36,136 bases of DNA from a virus: positions 1 through 36,136 of the IMG/VR virus record IMGVR_UViG_3300050821_017205; one strand, 5' to 3'. Of the stretch, positions 26,036 through 31,906 are shown in pieces (position 1 is the first letter of the stretch; each line of letters begins with the position of its first letter). A program made the position numbers and the translations under genes. The notes beneath the pieces are model-generated. The model worked only from the letters and a program-made list of their open reading frames with translations, was not told where the DNA came from and did no database searches.

Positions 26036-26554
26036 ATGGCAATCTTAGCAGCTACAAATAAACAGGTTCCTGACCATTCAATAATGGATCGTTTTAACAA
26101 ACAGACTTATTTGGGGAACCAATATTCTGTAAACAAATCATTCACAATTGGCGCTAGTGAAACGGTTTTAATACTTTTACAAAATGTTCAGACAGGGAAT
26201 CAGCAAACTCTTTTATCTCTTTTCCAAAACCTCATGAAGGTATCTAGCCAGACGGCAAGTCAAAGTGTGATTTTAAATGCCTATATAAATCCTACTTTTT
26301 CAGCCGCGGGAACTGCTTTGACACCTGTTAATATGCGTTCGTCTTATGGGAATAATGCTATAGCGACGGTCACATACACTCCGACAGTTTCGGTTAACGG
26401 CACCCTAGTAGATTCTATTTCGGCCGCTGCATTGAGTGTAAGTTCATCAGATTTATTGAAGATTTTAGATAATGGACAGAATTTGTTATTAACCGGGACT
26501 GCCTCTGCTTCTTCGACCGCGATTAATGTTATAATGCAATGGTATGAATTATAA
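26036..26554 (+). CDS. Beta-rich virion-associated protein
   Basis: 172 residues with an N-terminal basic segment (RFNKQTYLGNQYSVNKSFTI), then ETVLILLQNV and an alternating Thr/Val/Ser pattern to the end (INVIMQWYEL). It follows the fibre gene by 13 bases with GAGGAAAATAAAAA before ATG 26036. Possibly a fibre partner or another host-contact protein; no family recognised. Confidence 0.75.
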   Translation: MAILAATNKQVPDHSIMDRFNKQTYLGNQYSVNKSFTIGASETVLILLQNVQTGNQQTLLSLFQNLMKVSSQTASQSVILNAYINPTFSAAGTALTPVNMRSSYGNNAIATVTYTPTVSVNGTLVDSISAAALSVSSSDLLKILDNGQNLLLTGTASASSTAINVIMQWYEL

Positions 26555-26566
26555 AAAGGGGGATTT

Positions 26567-26731
26567 ATGCAATCACTTTTGCAAAACTGGGCGCTTATAG
26601 CACTAATTGTAAAATCGGCTCTTGATCTCTTATTTGCTATAAACCCTAAGGCTGATGCTCCGGGTGGCGTGATTGATATGCTCTATCAAGCCGTTAAAAA
26701 CATAGGGGCTCCAAAACCTCCCCAGGCTTAA
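26567..26731 (+). CDS. 54-residue membrane protein (holin-like candidate)
   Basis: ATG 26567 follows AAAAAGGGGG, a strong ribosome-binding site. The product starts MQSLLQNWALIALIVKSALD with a membrane segment to about residue 25 and has a short Pro-rich, weakly basic tail. Its size and place before spanin-like genes fit a holin or holin-like lysis protein, but this is inference. Its stop codon overlaps, tail to tail, the stop of the - strand gene 26728-26883. Confidence 0.7.
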   Translation: MQSLLQNWALIALIVKSALDLLFAINPKADAPGGVIDMLYQAVKNIGAPKPPQA

Positions 26732-26883
26732 CCAACCATATCGTTTTTCAAAAGATCGCTTAATTTTTCAATTTGATCTTCTAGGTGGGTTATTTTCTTT
26801 AAAAGATGTTCGATCTGCTTTCTTAGGAGCGTATTCTCGTTCATGACGATTCTTAATTCTTGTTCTAAAATGGCGCTATTCAT
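26728..26883 (-). CDS. 51-residue coiled-coil protein on the opposite strand
   Basis: On the - strand, AAGAGG stands 5 bases before ATG 26883. The product (MNSAILEQELRIVMNENTLL...) has regular Leu/Ile heptads across residues 6-45 (RKQIEHLLKKITHLEDQIEK), a clear coiled coil. It ends sharing TTAA with the + strand gene before. Strong ribosome-binding site and heptads argue for a real gene, although it is short and interrupts a + strand operon. Confidence 0.7.
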   Translation of the reverse strand: MNSAILEQELRIVMNENTLLRKQIEHLLKKITHLEDQIEKLSDLLKNDMVG

Positions 26884-26897
26884 TATAGCCTCTTTTC

Positions 26898-27137
26898 ATG
26901 ACCTTTGAGATGCTTTGTTTTATCACGGCTTCAGTAGCTCTATTGATCACGATAATCTTAATTTCTTTATTCACATATCGGTATTTTTCAGAGAGAAGTA
27001 AAAACGCTAAACTCAATATCAAATTGGCTGAGGATAAAATAGATGGTGAGATCGATAGTGCTAGTCTTACTGATGTCATTAACGCTGCAAACAAGACTTT
27101 TGGCAGGAATGGAAGTGGAGACGGGGACAAGCACTGA
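26898..27137 (+). CDS. Small membrane-anchored protein, spanin-like (inner)
   Basis: 79 residues: membrane segment LCFITASVALLITIILISLF (about 6-25), then a charged helix (YFSERSKNAKLNIKLAEDKI) and a polar tail. This N-in, helical periplasmic layout is that of inner-membrane spanins or related lysis-cassette proteins. The next gene starts inside it in another frame, as Rz1 does in Rz. There is no strong ribosome-binding site at ATG 26898, so the start is less sure. Confidence 0.65.
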   Translation: MTFEMLCFITASVALLITIILISLFTYRYFSERSKNAKLNIKLAEDKIDGEIDSASLTDVINAANKTFGRNGSGDGDKH

Positions 27138-27378
27138 ACTCGACGAACAGATCTTAAAAGGAGAGCCCGCCCCATTTACAGGCGTTTTAGTTTATCCAGA
27201 GATTTACAAAGACTACCAAAAGACAATTCAGAAATATAATTATAGATTCGTTCATGACGAAGCTCTCCCATGTGAGTATCAATTTCCTGAGGTAAGTTTC
27301 TTTGGAGGGGATCTTTTATTAAAGGTGGGGATTGGTTTAATTATTGGGTTCATGGTTGGAAGAGCCATTCCGCATTGA
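27043..27378 (+). CDS. Signal/membrane protein overlapping the spanin-like gene
   Basis: 111 residues from ATG 27043 (GAGG 11 bases upstream), overlapping the previous gene by 95 bases in another frame. The N terminus RSIVLVLLMSLTLQTRLLAG reads as a signal peptide, the middle has KGEPAPFTGVLVYPEIYKDY, and a second membrane segment LLLKVGIGLIIGFMVG lies near the C terminus. There is no lipobox Cys, so it is not a classical Rz1; a single-gene or atypical spanin is possible. Its 3' end overlaps a convergent - strand gene by 42 bases. Confidence 0.68.
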   Translation: MVRSIVLVLLMSLTLQTRLLAGMEVETGTSTELDEQILKGEPAPFTGVLVYPEIYKDYQKTIQKYNYRFVHDEALPCEYQFPEVSFFGGDLLLKVGIGLIIGFMVGRAIPH

Positions 27379-27630
27379 TCTAATAGAGGCTCCTAGGTTA
27401 GCAATGTCTTTTTCAAGTTCCGGGATTTTCTCAATTTGTTTTACGACATTCTCTAATTGAACTGAGACCTTGATAAGAGCGAAAGTATTTTCCTTGAGGG
27501 CTCTGTCATGTTCTTCAATTGATTTATCTTTCTTTTTAAGAAAGTGAATGACAATGCCGCCTAGGAACAATATCATCACCCATTCAAGGGCTAAGAGGTT
27601 TTGGGGAAGTTCTATCATTTTATCTCTCAC
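27337..27630 (-). CDS. Membrane-anchored coiled-coil protein (holin/XhlA-like layout)
   Basis: 97 residues from GTG 27630, which overlaps the preceding stop (GTGA); ATG 27618 in frame is an equally good start. An N-terminal membrane segment (LEWVMILFLGGIVIHFL) precedes a coiled coil (SIEEHDRALKENTFALIKVS...QIEKIPELEKDIANL). This layout resembles XhlA-type haemolysin/holin partners of phages. It is the last gene of a four-gene - strand operon and converges on the + strand spanin-like gene. Confidence 0.68.
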   Translation of the reverse strand: MRDKMIELPQNLLALEWVMILFLGGIVIHFLKKKDKSIEEHDRALKENTFALIKVSVQLENVVKQIEKIPELEKDIANLGASIRSMRNGSSNHEPNN

Positions 27631-27779
27631 TGACTTTTCTTTGTGAGGTCGATTTTGTAAGCTTCGTCTTCAAACTCTTCCATGCTTTTTAAATACTTCA
27701 TTATTTTAGCAAGTTCATCGACTGTTCTCTCTAGTATTTTCAAGATCTCTTTAACCATAAGAAGATCTGAGCTACTCAT
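27627..27779 (-). CDS. 50-residue helical protein
   Basis: ATG 27779 overlaps the stop of the upstream gene (ATGA) and its own TGA overlaps the next start. The product (MSSSDLLMVKEILKILERTV...) is almost all helix with Leu/Ile heptads and an acidic stretch MEEFEDEAY. Overlaps at both ends make it likely to be translated. No family recognised. Confidence 0.68.
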   Translation of the reverse strand: MSSSDLLMVKEILKILERTVDELAKIMKYLKSMEEFEDEAYKIDLTKKSQ

Positions 27780-27967
27780 ATTTTAATTAACTTTTGAATT
27801 CGATTCATGATTTTAAGAGCGTTTTGACCAAAGGTGGTACTTGACCTTAGGTAGTGAGTTTCAATATAGGGATAGCACATTTTTAAGAGTTCTTCCATTT
27901 CGGTTATACGCATCTCTAAAATCGATTGTTTAACTAGGAGTTCCCTCAATTCTTGTTCATGGTTCAT
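27776..27967 (-). CDS. 63-residue coiled-coil protein
   Basis: Begins MNHEQELRELLVKQSILEMR with heptads through EMEELLKMCYPYIE, then a polar part and a basic helix NRIQKLIKI. It overlaps the RusA-like gene upstream by 11 bases and the next gene by ATGA, so it is the second gene of the - strand operon. The function is unknown. Confidence 0.7.
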   Translation of the reverse strand: MNHEQELRELLVKQSILEMRITEMEELLKMCYPYIETHYLRSSTTFGQNALKIMNRIQKLIKI

Positions 27968-28442
27968 ATTTTAGAATAAAGATCTCTAATTTATTTTTAT
28001 CCCCCACAAGGCGTCTTGATAGATCAAAGGAGTCTATTTGAGTATCGTCATCAATGATTAAGGCTTTAGTCAAGGTGTCACTTGGAAGCTCTAAAAGGTT
28101 TGAAAGATCTGGAAGACGTTTTGAGATAGTGTTTTTAAGCGTGTAATAGGCCTCTCTTTGAAAGATGAAGTGGTAGATGACCCAAAGCCTCTCTTTAATG
28201 GGTTCTTTTAAACCTTGGGCTATTTTAGCCATTTTAAGCTGGGTTATTAAATGACTCTCAGCACTGACTAACCGTTTATCTTTGCCTAGGAACCTGCGGC
28301 CAGTGCCTTGGTTCATGAAAATGGGTCTGTTGTTCTTTTTTGTCACATGTTGTGGGACGTCTATTGAGGCATAAAAGAGGAGCTTATCAATTGAGAACTT
28401 TTGCTGAATTCTAGCTTTAAGAGCGTCTAACAGATCAGCCAT
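27957..28442 (-). CDS. RusA-like Holliday-junction resolvase
   Basis: 161 residues. TKKNNRPIFMN with TGRR (35-50), the conserved RLPDLSNLLELPSDTLTKAL (109-128, acidic D112 and D122) and IIDDDTQID (129-137) give the acidic pattern of RusA-type endonucleases, which cut four-way junctions in replication and recombination. First gene of a - strand operon. ATG 28442 has no evident ribosome-binding site. It is somewhat longer than E. coli RusA at the N terminus. With the Cas4-like nuclease and SSB it makes up the recombination equipment of the genome. Confidence 0.82.
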   Translation of the reverse strand: MADLLDALKARIQQKFSIDKLLFYASIDVPQHVTKKNNRPIFMNQGTGRRFLGKDKRLVSAESHLITQLKMAKIAQGLKEPIKERLWVIYHFIFQREAYYTLKNTISKRLPDLSNLLELPSDTLTKALIIDDDTQIDSFDLSRRLVGDKNKLEIFILKYEP

Positions 28443-28499
28443 TTAAAGAACCCCATACGAACTCCCTTACCCCCATGAGATCGGCATATCAACGGGTAT

Positions 28500-28527
28500 T
28501 TGCCAGGAGGACAAGCACTAGTTTAAA
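28500..28527 (+). promoter_or_regulatory. Candidate promoter for a short + strand RNA
   Basis: TTGCCA (28500-28505), 16 bases, then TTTAAA (28522-28527). It is offered only because an RNA-like run of hairpins and a strong terminator follow within 180 bases and no gene lies between. Confidence 0.25.
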
Positions 28528-28534
28528 ACCGACC

Positions 28535-28706
28535 CCAATCCTTTAATTGAATCCATACGGGGCTCTAAGCCTGAGTAGAGCACAAATACTAGACTTATCC
28601 ACATTTAGAATTGGTACGAATAAAGGGGTAAGCTCACTGTTACCTCCATTGATGGGGATATCGATATGTTCCCGGAGCCCCCATTCGTTGTGAGTGGGGG
28701 TTTTTT
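28535..28706 (+). ncRNA. Candidate small RNA with its own terminator
   Basis: Between the divergent gene sets, on the + strand, three hairpins follow one another: GCTCTA/TAGAGC (28562-28567 with 28576-28581), GGTAA/TTACC (28627-28631 with 28640-28644) and a GGG...CCC arm around ATATCGATAT (28655-28673). A 9-bp terminator closes the run. No coding frame of note occupies it. The 5' end is a guess. It could also be the leader of a read-through transcript. Confidence 0.45.
28678..28706 (+). terminator. Intrinsic terminator, + strand
   Basis: CCCCCATTC (28678-28686) pairs with GAGTGGGGG (28692-28700), 9 bp with one T-G pair, loop GTTGT, then TTTTTT. No T run on the other strand. Confidence 0.88.
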
Positions 28707-28710
28707 AAAA

Positions 28711-28849
28711 GTGCGGGCCGGGCTTGATACCGGCTTCTAACCCAATGCTTGCATTACTCAAGTTCGGACCTCTTTCATGCATCGAGAATCGAACTCGATA
28801 GTCCCAAAGGTTCCGGGCCGATGGAGCGTGTCCTTCCACACCGCCGCAC
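28711..28849 (-). ncRNA. tRNA-like multi-hairpin element, possibly degenerate tRNA
   Basis: The ends close as GTGCGG/CCGCAC (28711-28716 with 28844-28849). Inside are GCCGG/CCGGC (28717-28721 with 28730-28734), ATCGAG/CTCGAT (28781-28786 with 28794-28799) and GTGT/ACAC (28828-28831 with 28838-28841). Read on the - strand, the 28781-28799 arm has the T-loop TTCGATT and the GTGT arm resembles a D-arm, but no standard anticodon arm and acceptor combine within 76 bases. A decayed or interrupted tRNA, or a different structured RNA, is possible. Confidence 0.4.
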
Positions 28850-28861
28850 CTATTGATCTCT

Positions 28862-28923
28862 AAAAAAACAAAACTCCCAAATCTTTTCAGTTGACCCTAT
28901 TGAGACTTGAGAGTTAGTTTTGT
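28862..28923 (-). terminator. Candidate terminator, - strand
   Basis: Read on the - strand, ACAAAACT (28923-28916) pairs with AGTTTTGT (28875-28868) and leads into a run of seven T. The loop is long (40 bases), so efficiency is doubtful. It would end the micro-gene 28897-28959. Confidence 0.4.
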
Positions 28924-28959
28924 ATCCGCTTTACTTGATACAGGTCGATAATTAATCAT
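28897..28959 (-). CDS. 20-residue micro-protein (candidate)
   Basis: On the - strand, AGGAGGA stands 7 bases before ATG 28959, the best ribosome-binding site in the region, and a 20-codon frame (MINYRPVSSKADTKLTLKSQ) ends at TAG 28897-28899. A T-tract hairpin follows. The product is polar and basic. Without homologues it cannot be told from a chance frame behind a good Shine-Dalgarno sequence; a leader peptide is an alternative. Confidence 0.4.
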   Translation of the reverse strand: MINYRPVSSKADTKLTLKSQ

Positions 28960-29071
28960 TTCAAATCCTCCTGTCAAGAATAAGCAAAATAAAAAAGTGG
29001 AAACATGTCAGTGCCACTCTAAAAACACATGACGGATACGCCTTAAGCCGGTTAGTAACCGAGAGGTTCGT

Positions 29072-29257
29072 TTGAAGCCTAAAAGGCAGGATAGAATTAA
29101 ATATCGATGTGATGTTTGTGGAAAATTTAGAAAAAAGTCATTTCTAACTTTTATTCACATTCCGGATTCTCATTTTGGGCCAGAAGAAAGCTATTGGGAA
29201 TGCAGGGTTCATATCACTAAGAGAAAAAATGAAATTAAGCTTCAAACGCGAATATAG
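29072..29257 (+). CDS. Small zinc-finger-like protein
   Basis: 61 residues from TTG 29072 with GAGAGG 6 to 11 bases upstream. Basic start, CDVCGKF (C14, C17) and, 30 residues on, WECRVH, so a Cys-Cys...Cys-His metal site is likely; the C terminus is again basic. It opens the + strand run of early-type genes. DNA-binding regulation is plausible, not shown. Confidence 0.6.
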   Translation: MKPKRQDRIKYRCDVCGKFRKKSFLTFIHIPDSHFGPEESYWECRVHITKRKNEIKLQTRI

Positions 29258-29268
29258 GCACGAAACAT

Positions 29269-29418
29269 GACTCATAACCTAGGGCATCGTAGGACGCCTG
29301 AGTCTCACAGATCTTAGAATGGCCATGGAGGCTGAACGTAGATCTAGGGAAACCATGGGGAAGGGGTGAGTAAGCCACAAGAAGTACAACTGGATTAAAT
29401 CAGTTTCACTTTCTGTGG
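29269..29418 (+). ncRNA. Structured leader: three successive hairpins
   Basis: In the gap before the gene at 29444: GACTCA/TGAGTC (29269-29274 with 29299-29304); AGATCT/AGATCT (29309-29314 with 29340-29345) holding GGCC/GGCT; and a long stem at 29375-29418 in which CCACA pairs with TGTGG, GAAGT with the ACTTTC region and AACTG with CAGTT around loop GATTAAAT. The last one ends 13 bases before the ribosome-binding site. It could be a 5' regulator of the next gene or part of a larger RNA. Confidence 0.5.
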
Positions 29419-29443
29419 CGTGTTGTTATCGGGAAGGACAAAG

Positions 29444-29614
29444 ATGATAAAATGTCAGGATTGTGGAGTAGATATACATCCAGAAGCATTTCATACAGGA
29501 CATGAGAAATGGTGTGAAGATTGTTTCGATAAAGGTCTTTGCAAAGATATGAATGATCACTGGAATCCTTATTGGGAACAAGAGCTGACAATAAATATCA
29601 TCGAAGAGACGTAA
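29444..29614 (+). CDS. Small Cys-rich zinc-ribbon protein
   Basis: 56 residues from ATG 29444, chosen because GGAAGGA ends 6 bases upstream; GTG 29420 in frame lies in the leader hairpin. Two Cys pairs, CQDC (4-7) and CEDC, and a third Cys in KGLC with nearby His (IHPEAFHTGH) give a plausible zinc-ribbon. It is flanked by structured non-coding sequence on both sides. The function is unknown. Confidence 0.65.
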   Translation: MIKCQDCGVDIHPEAFHTGHEKWCEDCFDKGLCKDMNDHWNPYWEQELTINIIEET

Positions 29615-29623
29615 TGAGTATGG

Positions 29624-29837
29624 GAGTTCTGACAGGACTCACCTCACTGTCAGTGTAACTCTGGGTTGTACGAGGGAAAGATATTGACTGCTTGATAGAG
29701 CCGTTACCCGAGACTATGTCGGGATGAAGCCAGGTACCAGACAGTCAGATGCCATAGTATCCCTCGTAGAGACCAGAGGCTCCTCGTGAAGTCTCTTGAA
29801 GTCGACACCTTTATCTACTGGGTTGTAACTACAGTAG
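29624..29837 (+). ncRNA. Candidate structured RNA with four or more helices
   Basis: Helix 1: GAGTTCTGACAG (29624-29635) with CTGTCAG-TGT-AACTC (29647-29661), 12 bp with a 3-base bulge. Helix 2: TACGAGGGA (29669-29677) with TCCCTCGTA (29760-29768), 9 bp perfect, enclosing TGACTG/CAGTCA (29685-29690 with 29742-29747) and CCCGA/TCGGG (29707-29711 with 29719-29723). Helix 3: GAGAC/GTCTC (29769-29773 with 29791-29795). Helix 4: CTACTG/CAGTAG (29815-29820 with 29832-29837). No open frame over 40 codons lies across it and no known RNA class matches that I can name. Strand is assumed from the flanking genes. Confidence 0.6.
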
Positions 29838-29949
29838 TAGGGAATGAGGTTAGTGTATCAATTGGTTAAACTTAGCTCAGAAACAAGATGCATGCGTATT
29901 CAGTATTATAGCTCTAGTGTTATTGTTTAGATGGTGGCGTGATAGGTAA
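29838..29949. other. Non-coding tail of the 335-base gap
   Basis: Between the last helix and the gene at 29950 I find no convincing gene, promoter or terminator. It is A/T-rich, with GTATTCAGTATTATAGCTCT as a possible but weak promoter-like stretch for the next gene. Confidence 0.3.
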
Positions 29950-30087
29950 ATGCCTAGACAATTTATTTGGAAACGTAAAGTAACACCATTGCCTGTAAAG
30001 AAGCTTTGTATTATTTGTTTCAAAGAATTGCCAAAAGAGAGATACGAGATCAAGAAATGCAAGGAGTGTGAGGGATGTGAGAAGTGA
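29950..30087 (+). CDS. 45-residue zinc-ribbon micro-protein
   Basis: Starts at ATG 29950 (AGG close upstream) and overlaps the next GTG as GTGA. Very basic start (RQFIWKRKV), then CIIC and, 19 residues on, CKECEGCE: two Cys pairs as in a zinc ribbon. Short, but Cys spacing and the overlap support it. Confidence 0.62.
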   Translation: MPRQFIWKRKVTPLPVKKLCIICFKELPKERYEIKKCKECEGCEK

Positions 30088-30272
30088 AAAAACCTAAACC
30101 ATTAATCGTATCTAACAATGGTGAGAACAAAATCATGATAGTTGTTAATTGGCATCCTGATCCTGATGGAGGGCCCGCTATTCATGATTACACAGCTTCC
30201 TTGTTACCTGGACAGAAAATAGATTTATCAATGTTTGGTATTGTGTTGGAGGAAGACAGTGAAGTTCTTTAA
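30084..30272 (+). CDS. Hypothetical 62-residue early protein
   Basis: GTG 30084 follows GAGGGATG and overlaps the preceding stop. The sequence has a beta-like core (KIMIVVNWHPDPDGGPAIHD) and ends LEEDSEVL. I do not recognise it. The 3' end overlaps the next gene by 14 bases. Confidence 0.65.
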   Translation: MKKPKPLIVSNNGENKIMIVVNWHPDPDGGPAIHDYTASLLPGQKIDLSMFGIVLEEDSEVL

Positions 30273-30663
30273 AAAAGAAGATTTTGAAGGACCTGCAGCT
30301 TTTTATAGATGGGTTACACCTGATTCTTATGAATATCATCAGATTCTAGATTTTGTATGCATGAGGGCTAATGAAAAACTGGAACGTGAGGGGAAGGTTG
30401 TTTACACAGGATCTAGAGATACTACTCATCTTATGTGTGTTTGGCATGATTCCAAACGAGAGACGGGCGCAATGAATTTTAATAAAGCTCTTCTGATTTG
30501 CATAGAACCTATTGAGGAATGTAGGCACGAGAAAGAGAAGGTTATGTGTGTTGTCGTGGAAGGTTGGGATAAAAGTAAATCTACTTCATTCTGTAATATC
30601 AGTGCATATCAATGTGAATGCGGAACTAAGGTAGTCCCGAGTGAGTTTAAGAAGATTGAATGA
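30259..30663 (+). CDS. Hypothetical protein with CxC zinc-like end
   Basis: 134 residues from GTG 30259, chosen for GGAGG 6 bases upstream; earlier in-frame TTG codons lack one. Aromatic-rich N-terminal half, KALLICIEPIEECRHEKEKV in the middle, and YQCECGTKVVP near the end, so Cys/His residues may bind metal. The stop overlaps the next ATG (ATGA). No family recognised. Confidence 0.68.
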   Translation: MKFFKKEDFEGPAAFYRWVTPDSYEYHQILDFVCMRANEKLEREGKVVYTGSRDTTHLMCVWHDSKRETGAMNFNKALLICIEPIEECRHEKEKVMCVVVEGWDKSKSTSFCNISAYQCECGTKVVPSEFKKIE

Positions 30664-31016
30664 ACGAATATGGTTGTCGTGTTTGTGGAGGGTATTGGCA
30701 CACAATATCTGAAATGCTTCAATGTGAACATAAAGGGCAACAACAAATGAAACAGCCATCACGCAAAGAGCAAATCGAAGAAGCTGCAAATAGAATTTAT
30801 GTCAGTTCATTTGATCTTTCTGCAAGAAATGCCTTTATTCAAGGCGCTCAATGGGCTGATGAGAATCCGCAGAGACTTGAAAAATTAATAGAAGCGGGAC
30901 GTAGATGTGTTGAAATTGGAAGAAAGTTAAAGTCTAGTGGGTTTACTTGCGCCTTAAATGATCTTGAAGAAGCTATTAAGAATTGTGAGCCCCAGATCAC
31001 CAAGAGGACTGAATGA
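30660..31016 (+). CDS. Zinc-finger + QGxxWADExP protein, copy 1
   Basis: 118 residues: CRVC at 6-9 and a CEH at about 22-24 give a probable metal knob, then a helical domain with SARNAFIQGAQWADENP. The latter is echoed in the next gene as RSFYQGVLWADEHP. Phage small proteins with F(I/Y)xGAxWAD are frequent, of unknown role. ATGA overlaps at both ends. Confidence 0.7.
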   Translation: MNEYGCRVCGGYWHTISEMLQCEHKGQQQMKQPSRKEQIEEAANRIYVSSFDLSARNAFIQGAQWADENPQRLEKLIEAGRRCVEIGRKLKSSGFTCALNDLEEAIKNCEPQITKRTE

Positions 31017-31315
31017 CACGATTAAAACAAATCGAAGAGGCTTATGAAACATTTGAGCACGTGAGTATGGAACGGTCTTTCTATCAGGGCGTGCTGTGGG
31101 CTGATGAGCATCCTGATTCTGATCTTGATCTAAGATTAAGTTCAGCATTTGTATCTTCGACCATGATTGGTGCTCGGGATCATATCATTTCGGGCCTAGA
31201 ACAACAGCTCGCCATCGCCGTGGAAGCTTTGAAATTATTTGATATGCTTTGTTATACCTGTGGCTCTGACTCTATTTCAAAAGAAGCCCTGGCCAAAATC
31301 GAGGCGATTAAATGA
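31013..31315 (+). CDS. QGxxWADExP protein, copy 2
   Basis: 100 residues; ERSFYQGVLWADEHP (about 20-34) matches the preceding gene, followed by helices and CYTC near 80. Probably a diverged tandem duplicate that lost the N-terminal zinc knob. Overlaps both neighbours as ATGA. Confidence 0.7.
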   Translation: MTRLKQIEEAYETFEHVSMERSFYQGVLWADEHPDSDLDLRLSSAFVSSTMIGARDHIISGLEQQLAIAVEALKLFDMLCYTCGSDSISKEALAKIEAIK

Positions 31316-31641
31316 GATTCAAGCAACATTTGCCAAACTATTTTGATGAAAATATCGAAAGATTTGAAATTGAGGCTAAGGACACTAAAGATTTATTAAA
31401 CTCTGAGAAAATTAAACATTGTCAAAAAAATCCTGAATTTCACAAATTTTCTTGTAGACAGTATTGGACATCAAAAGATTGGGAATCATTTTCTGATTTT
31501 CATAAAAAAATATGGAGCAGATTTGCGAATGGCGGTTGGCATTTAATGGCTGAGTTTAAAGATGGTAAAGTTTGGTATGTTTTGGGAACGGCTAATGAGT
31601 TATTAGATTTGCCAAAATGGGAACCAAATAAACAATCATGA
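31312..31641 (+). CDS. Hypothetical 109-residue protein
   Basis: Helical N-terminal half rich in Lys, Glu and Asp, then an aromatic C-terminal half (RQYWTSKDWESFSDFHKKIW, GGWHLMAEF, GKVWYVLG). Two Cys and several His are present without a recognisable arrangement. Coupled by ATGA before and after. No family recognised. Confidence 0.68.
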   Translation: MRFKQHLPNYFDENIERFEIEAKDTKDLLNSEKIKHCQKNPEFHKFSCRQYWTSKDWESFSDFHKKIWSRFANGGWHLMAEFKDGKVWYVLGTANELLDLPKWEPNKQS

Positions 31642-31763
31642 ACGCAAGTCCTTTTTGTCAGTATGATGGTCTCAATTACCTAGCCGGGCTTTCTGGTTTA
31701 ATAGGCATGTGTTTAGGCATAGTCGCTACTATGCTTATTCGAGATTTAGGTAAGCGAGTATGA
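31638..31763 (+). CDS. 41-residue membrane micro-protein
   Basis: ATG 31638 overlaps the previous stop; the product is mostly one membrane segment (YLAGLSGLIGMCLGIVATML) with a basic end RDLGKRV. Its TGA overlaps the next ATG. Overlaps and hydrophobicity support translation. Confidence 0.65.
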   Translation: MNASPFCQYDGLNYLAGLSGLIGMCLGIVATMLIRDLGKRV

Positions 31764-31906
31764 AATTCGATTCAATATTACTCGTCCTAGCCGTTCTAAT
31801 AGGCCTCCTCTTCTATCAAAACATTCTTCTCTCTAAGAAAATCGTGGCTGTCTGGAATGAGATACAAGACGTGAAATATGTTCTTCAAGAAGGGGTTTGT
31901 GAATGA
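31760..31906 (+). CDS. 48-residue membrane micro-protein
   Basis: ATG 31760 overlaps the previous stop. One N-terminal membrane segment (ILLVLAVLIGLLFYQNILL) and a short polar helix (VWNEIQDVKYVLQEGVCE). The stop overlaps the next ATG. Paired with the micro-protein before it; a two-component envelope function is conceivable but unproven. Confidence 0.65.
   Translation: MKFDSILLVLAVLIGLLFYQNILLSKKIVAVWNEIQDVKYVLQEGVCE

Noticed and set aside
26876-27175. 99-codon - strand frame in the lysis region
   Set aside because: It is antisense to two plausible + strand genes, while the 51-residue - strand gene in another frame beside it has the better ribosome-binding site and heptads.
28595-28603. TTATCCACA, a perfect DnaA-box sequence
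   Set aside because: Only one copy was seen, with no cluster or A/T-rich unwinding region, and one match in a genome of this size is not unlikely by chance. Not called an origin.
29614-29655. 13-codon frame beginning at the TAATG after the zinc-ribbon gene
   Set aside because: It lies inside helix 1 of the structured RNA and is too short to support; a leader peptide cannot be excluded.
29669-29768. Possible group I intron core (an AAGATATTGACTG stretch resembles the S element)
   Set aside because: The order and pairing of P, Q, R and S elements do not fit, and no split gene flanks it.
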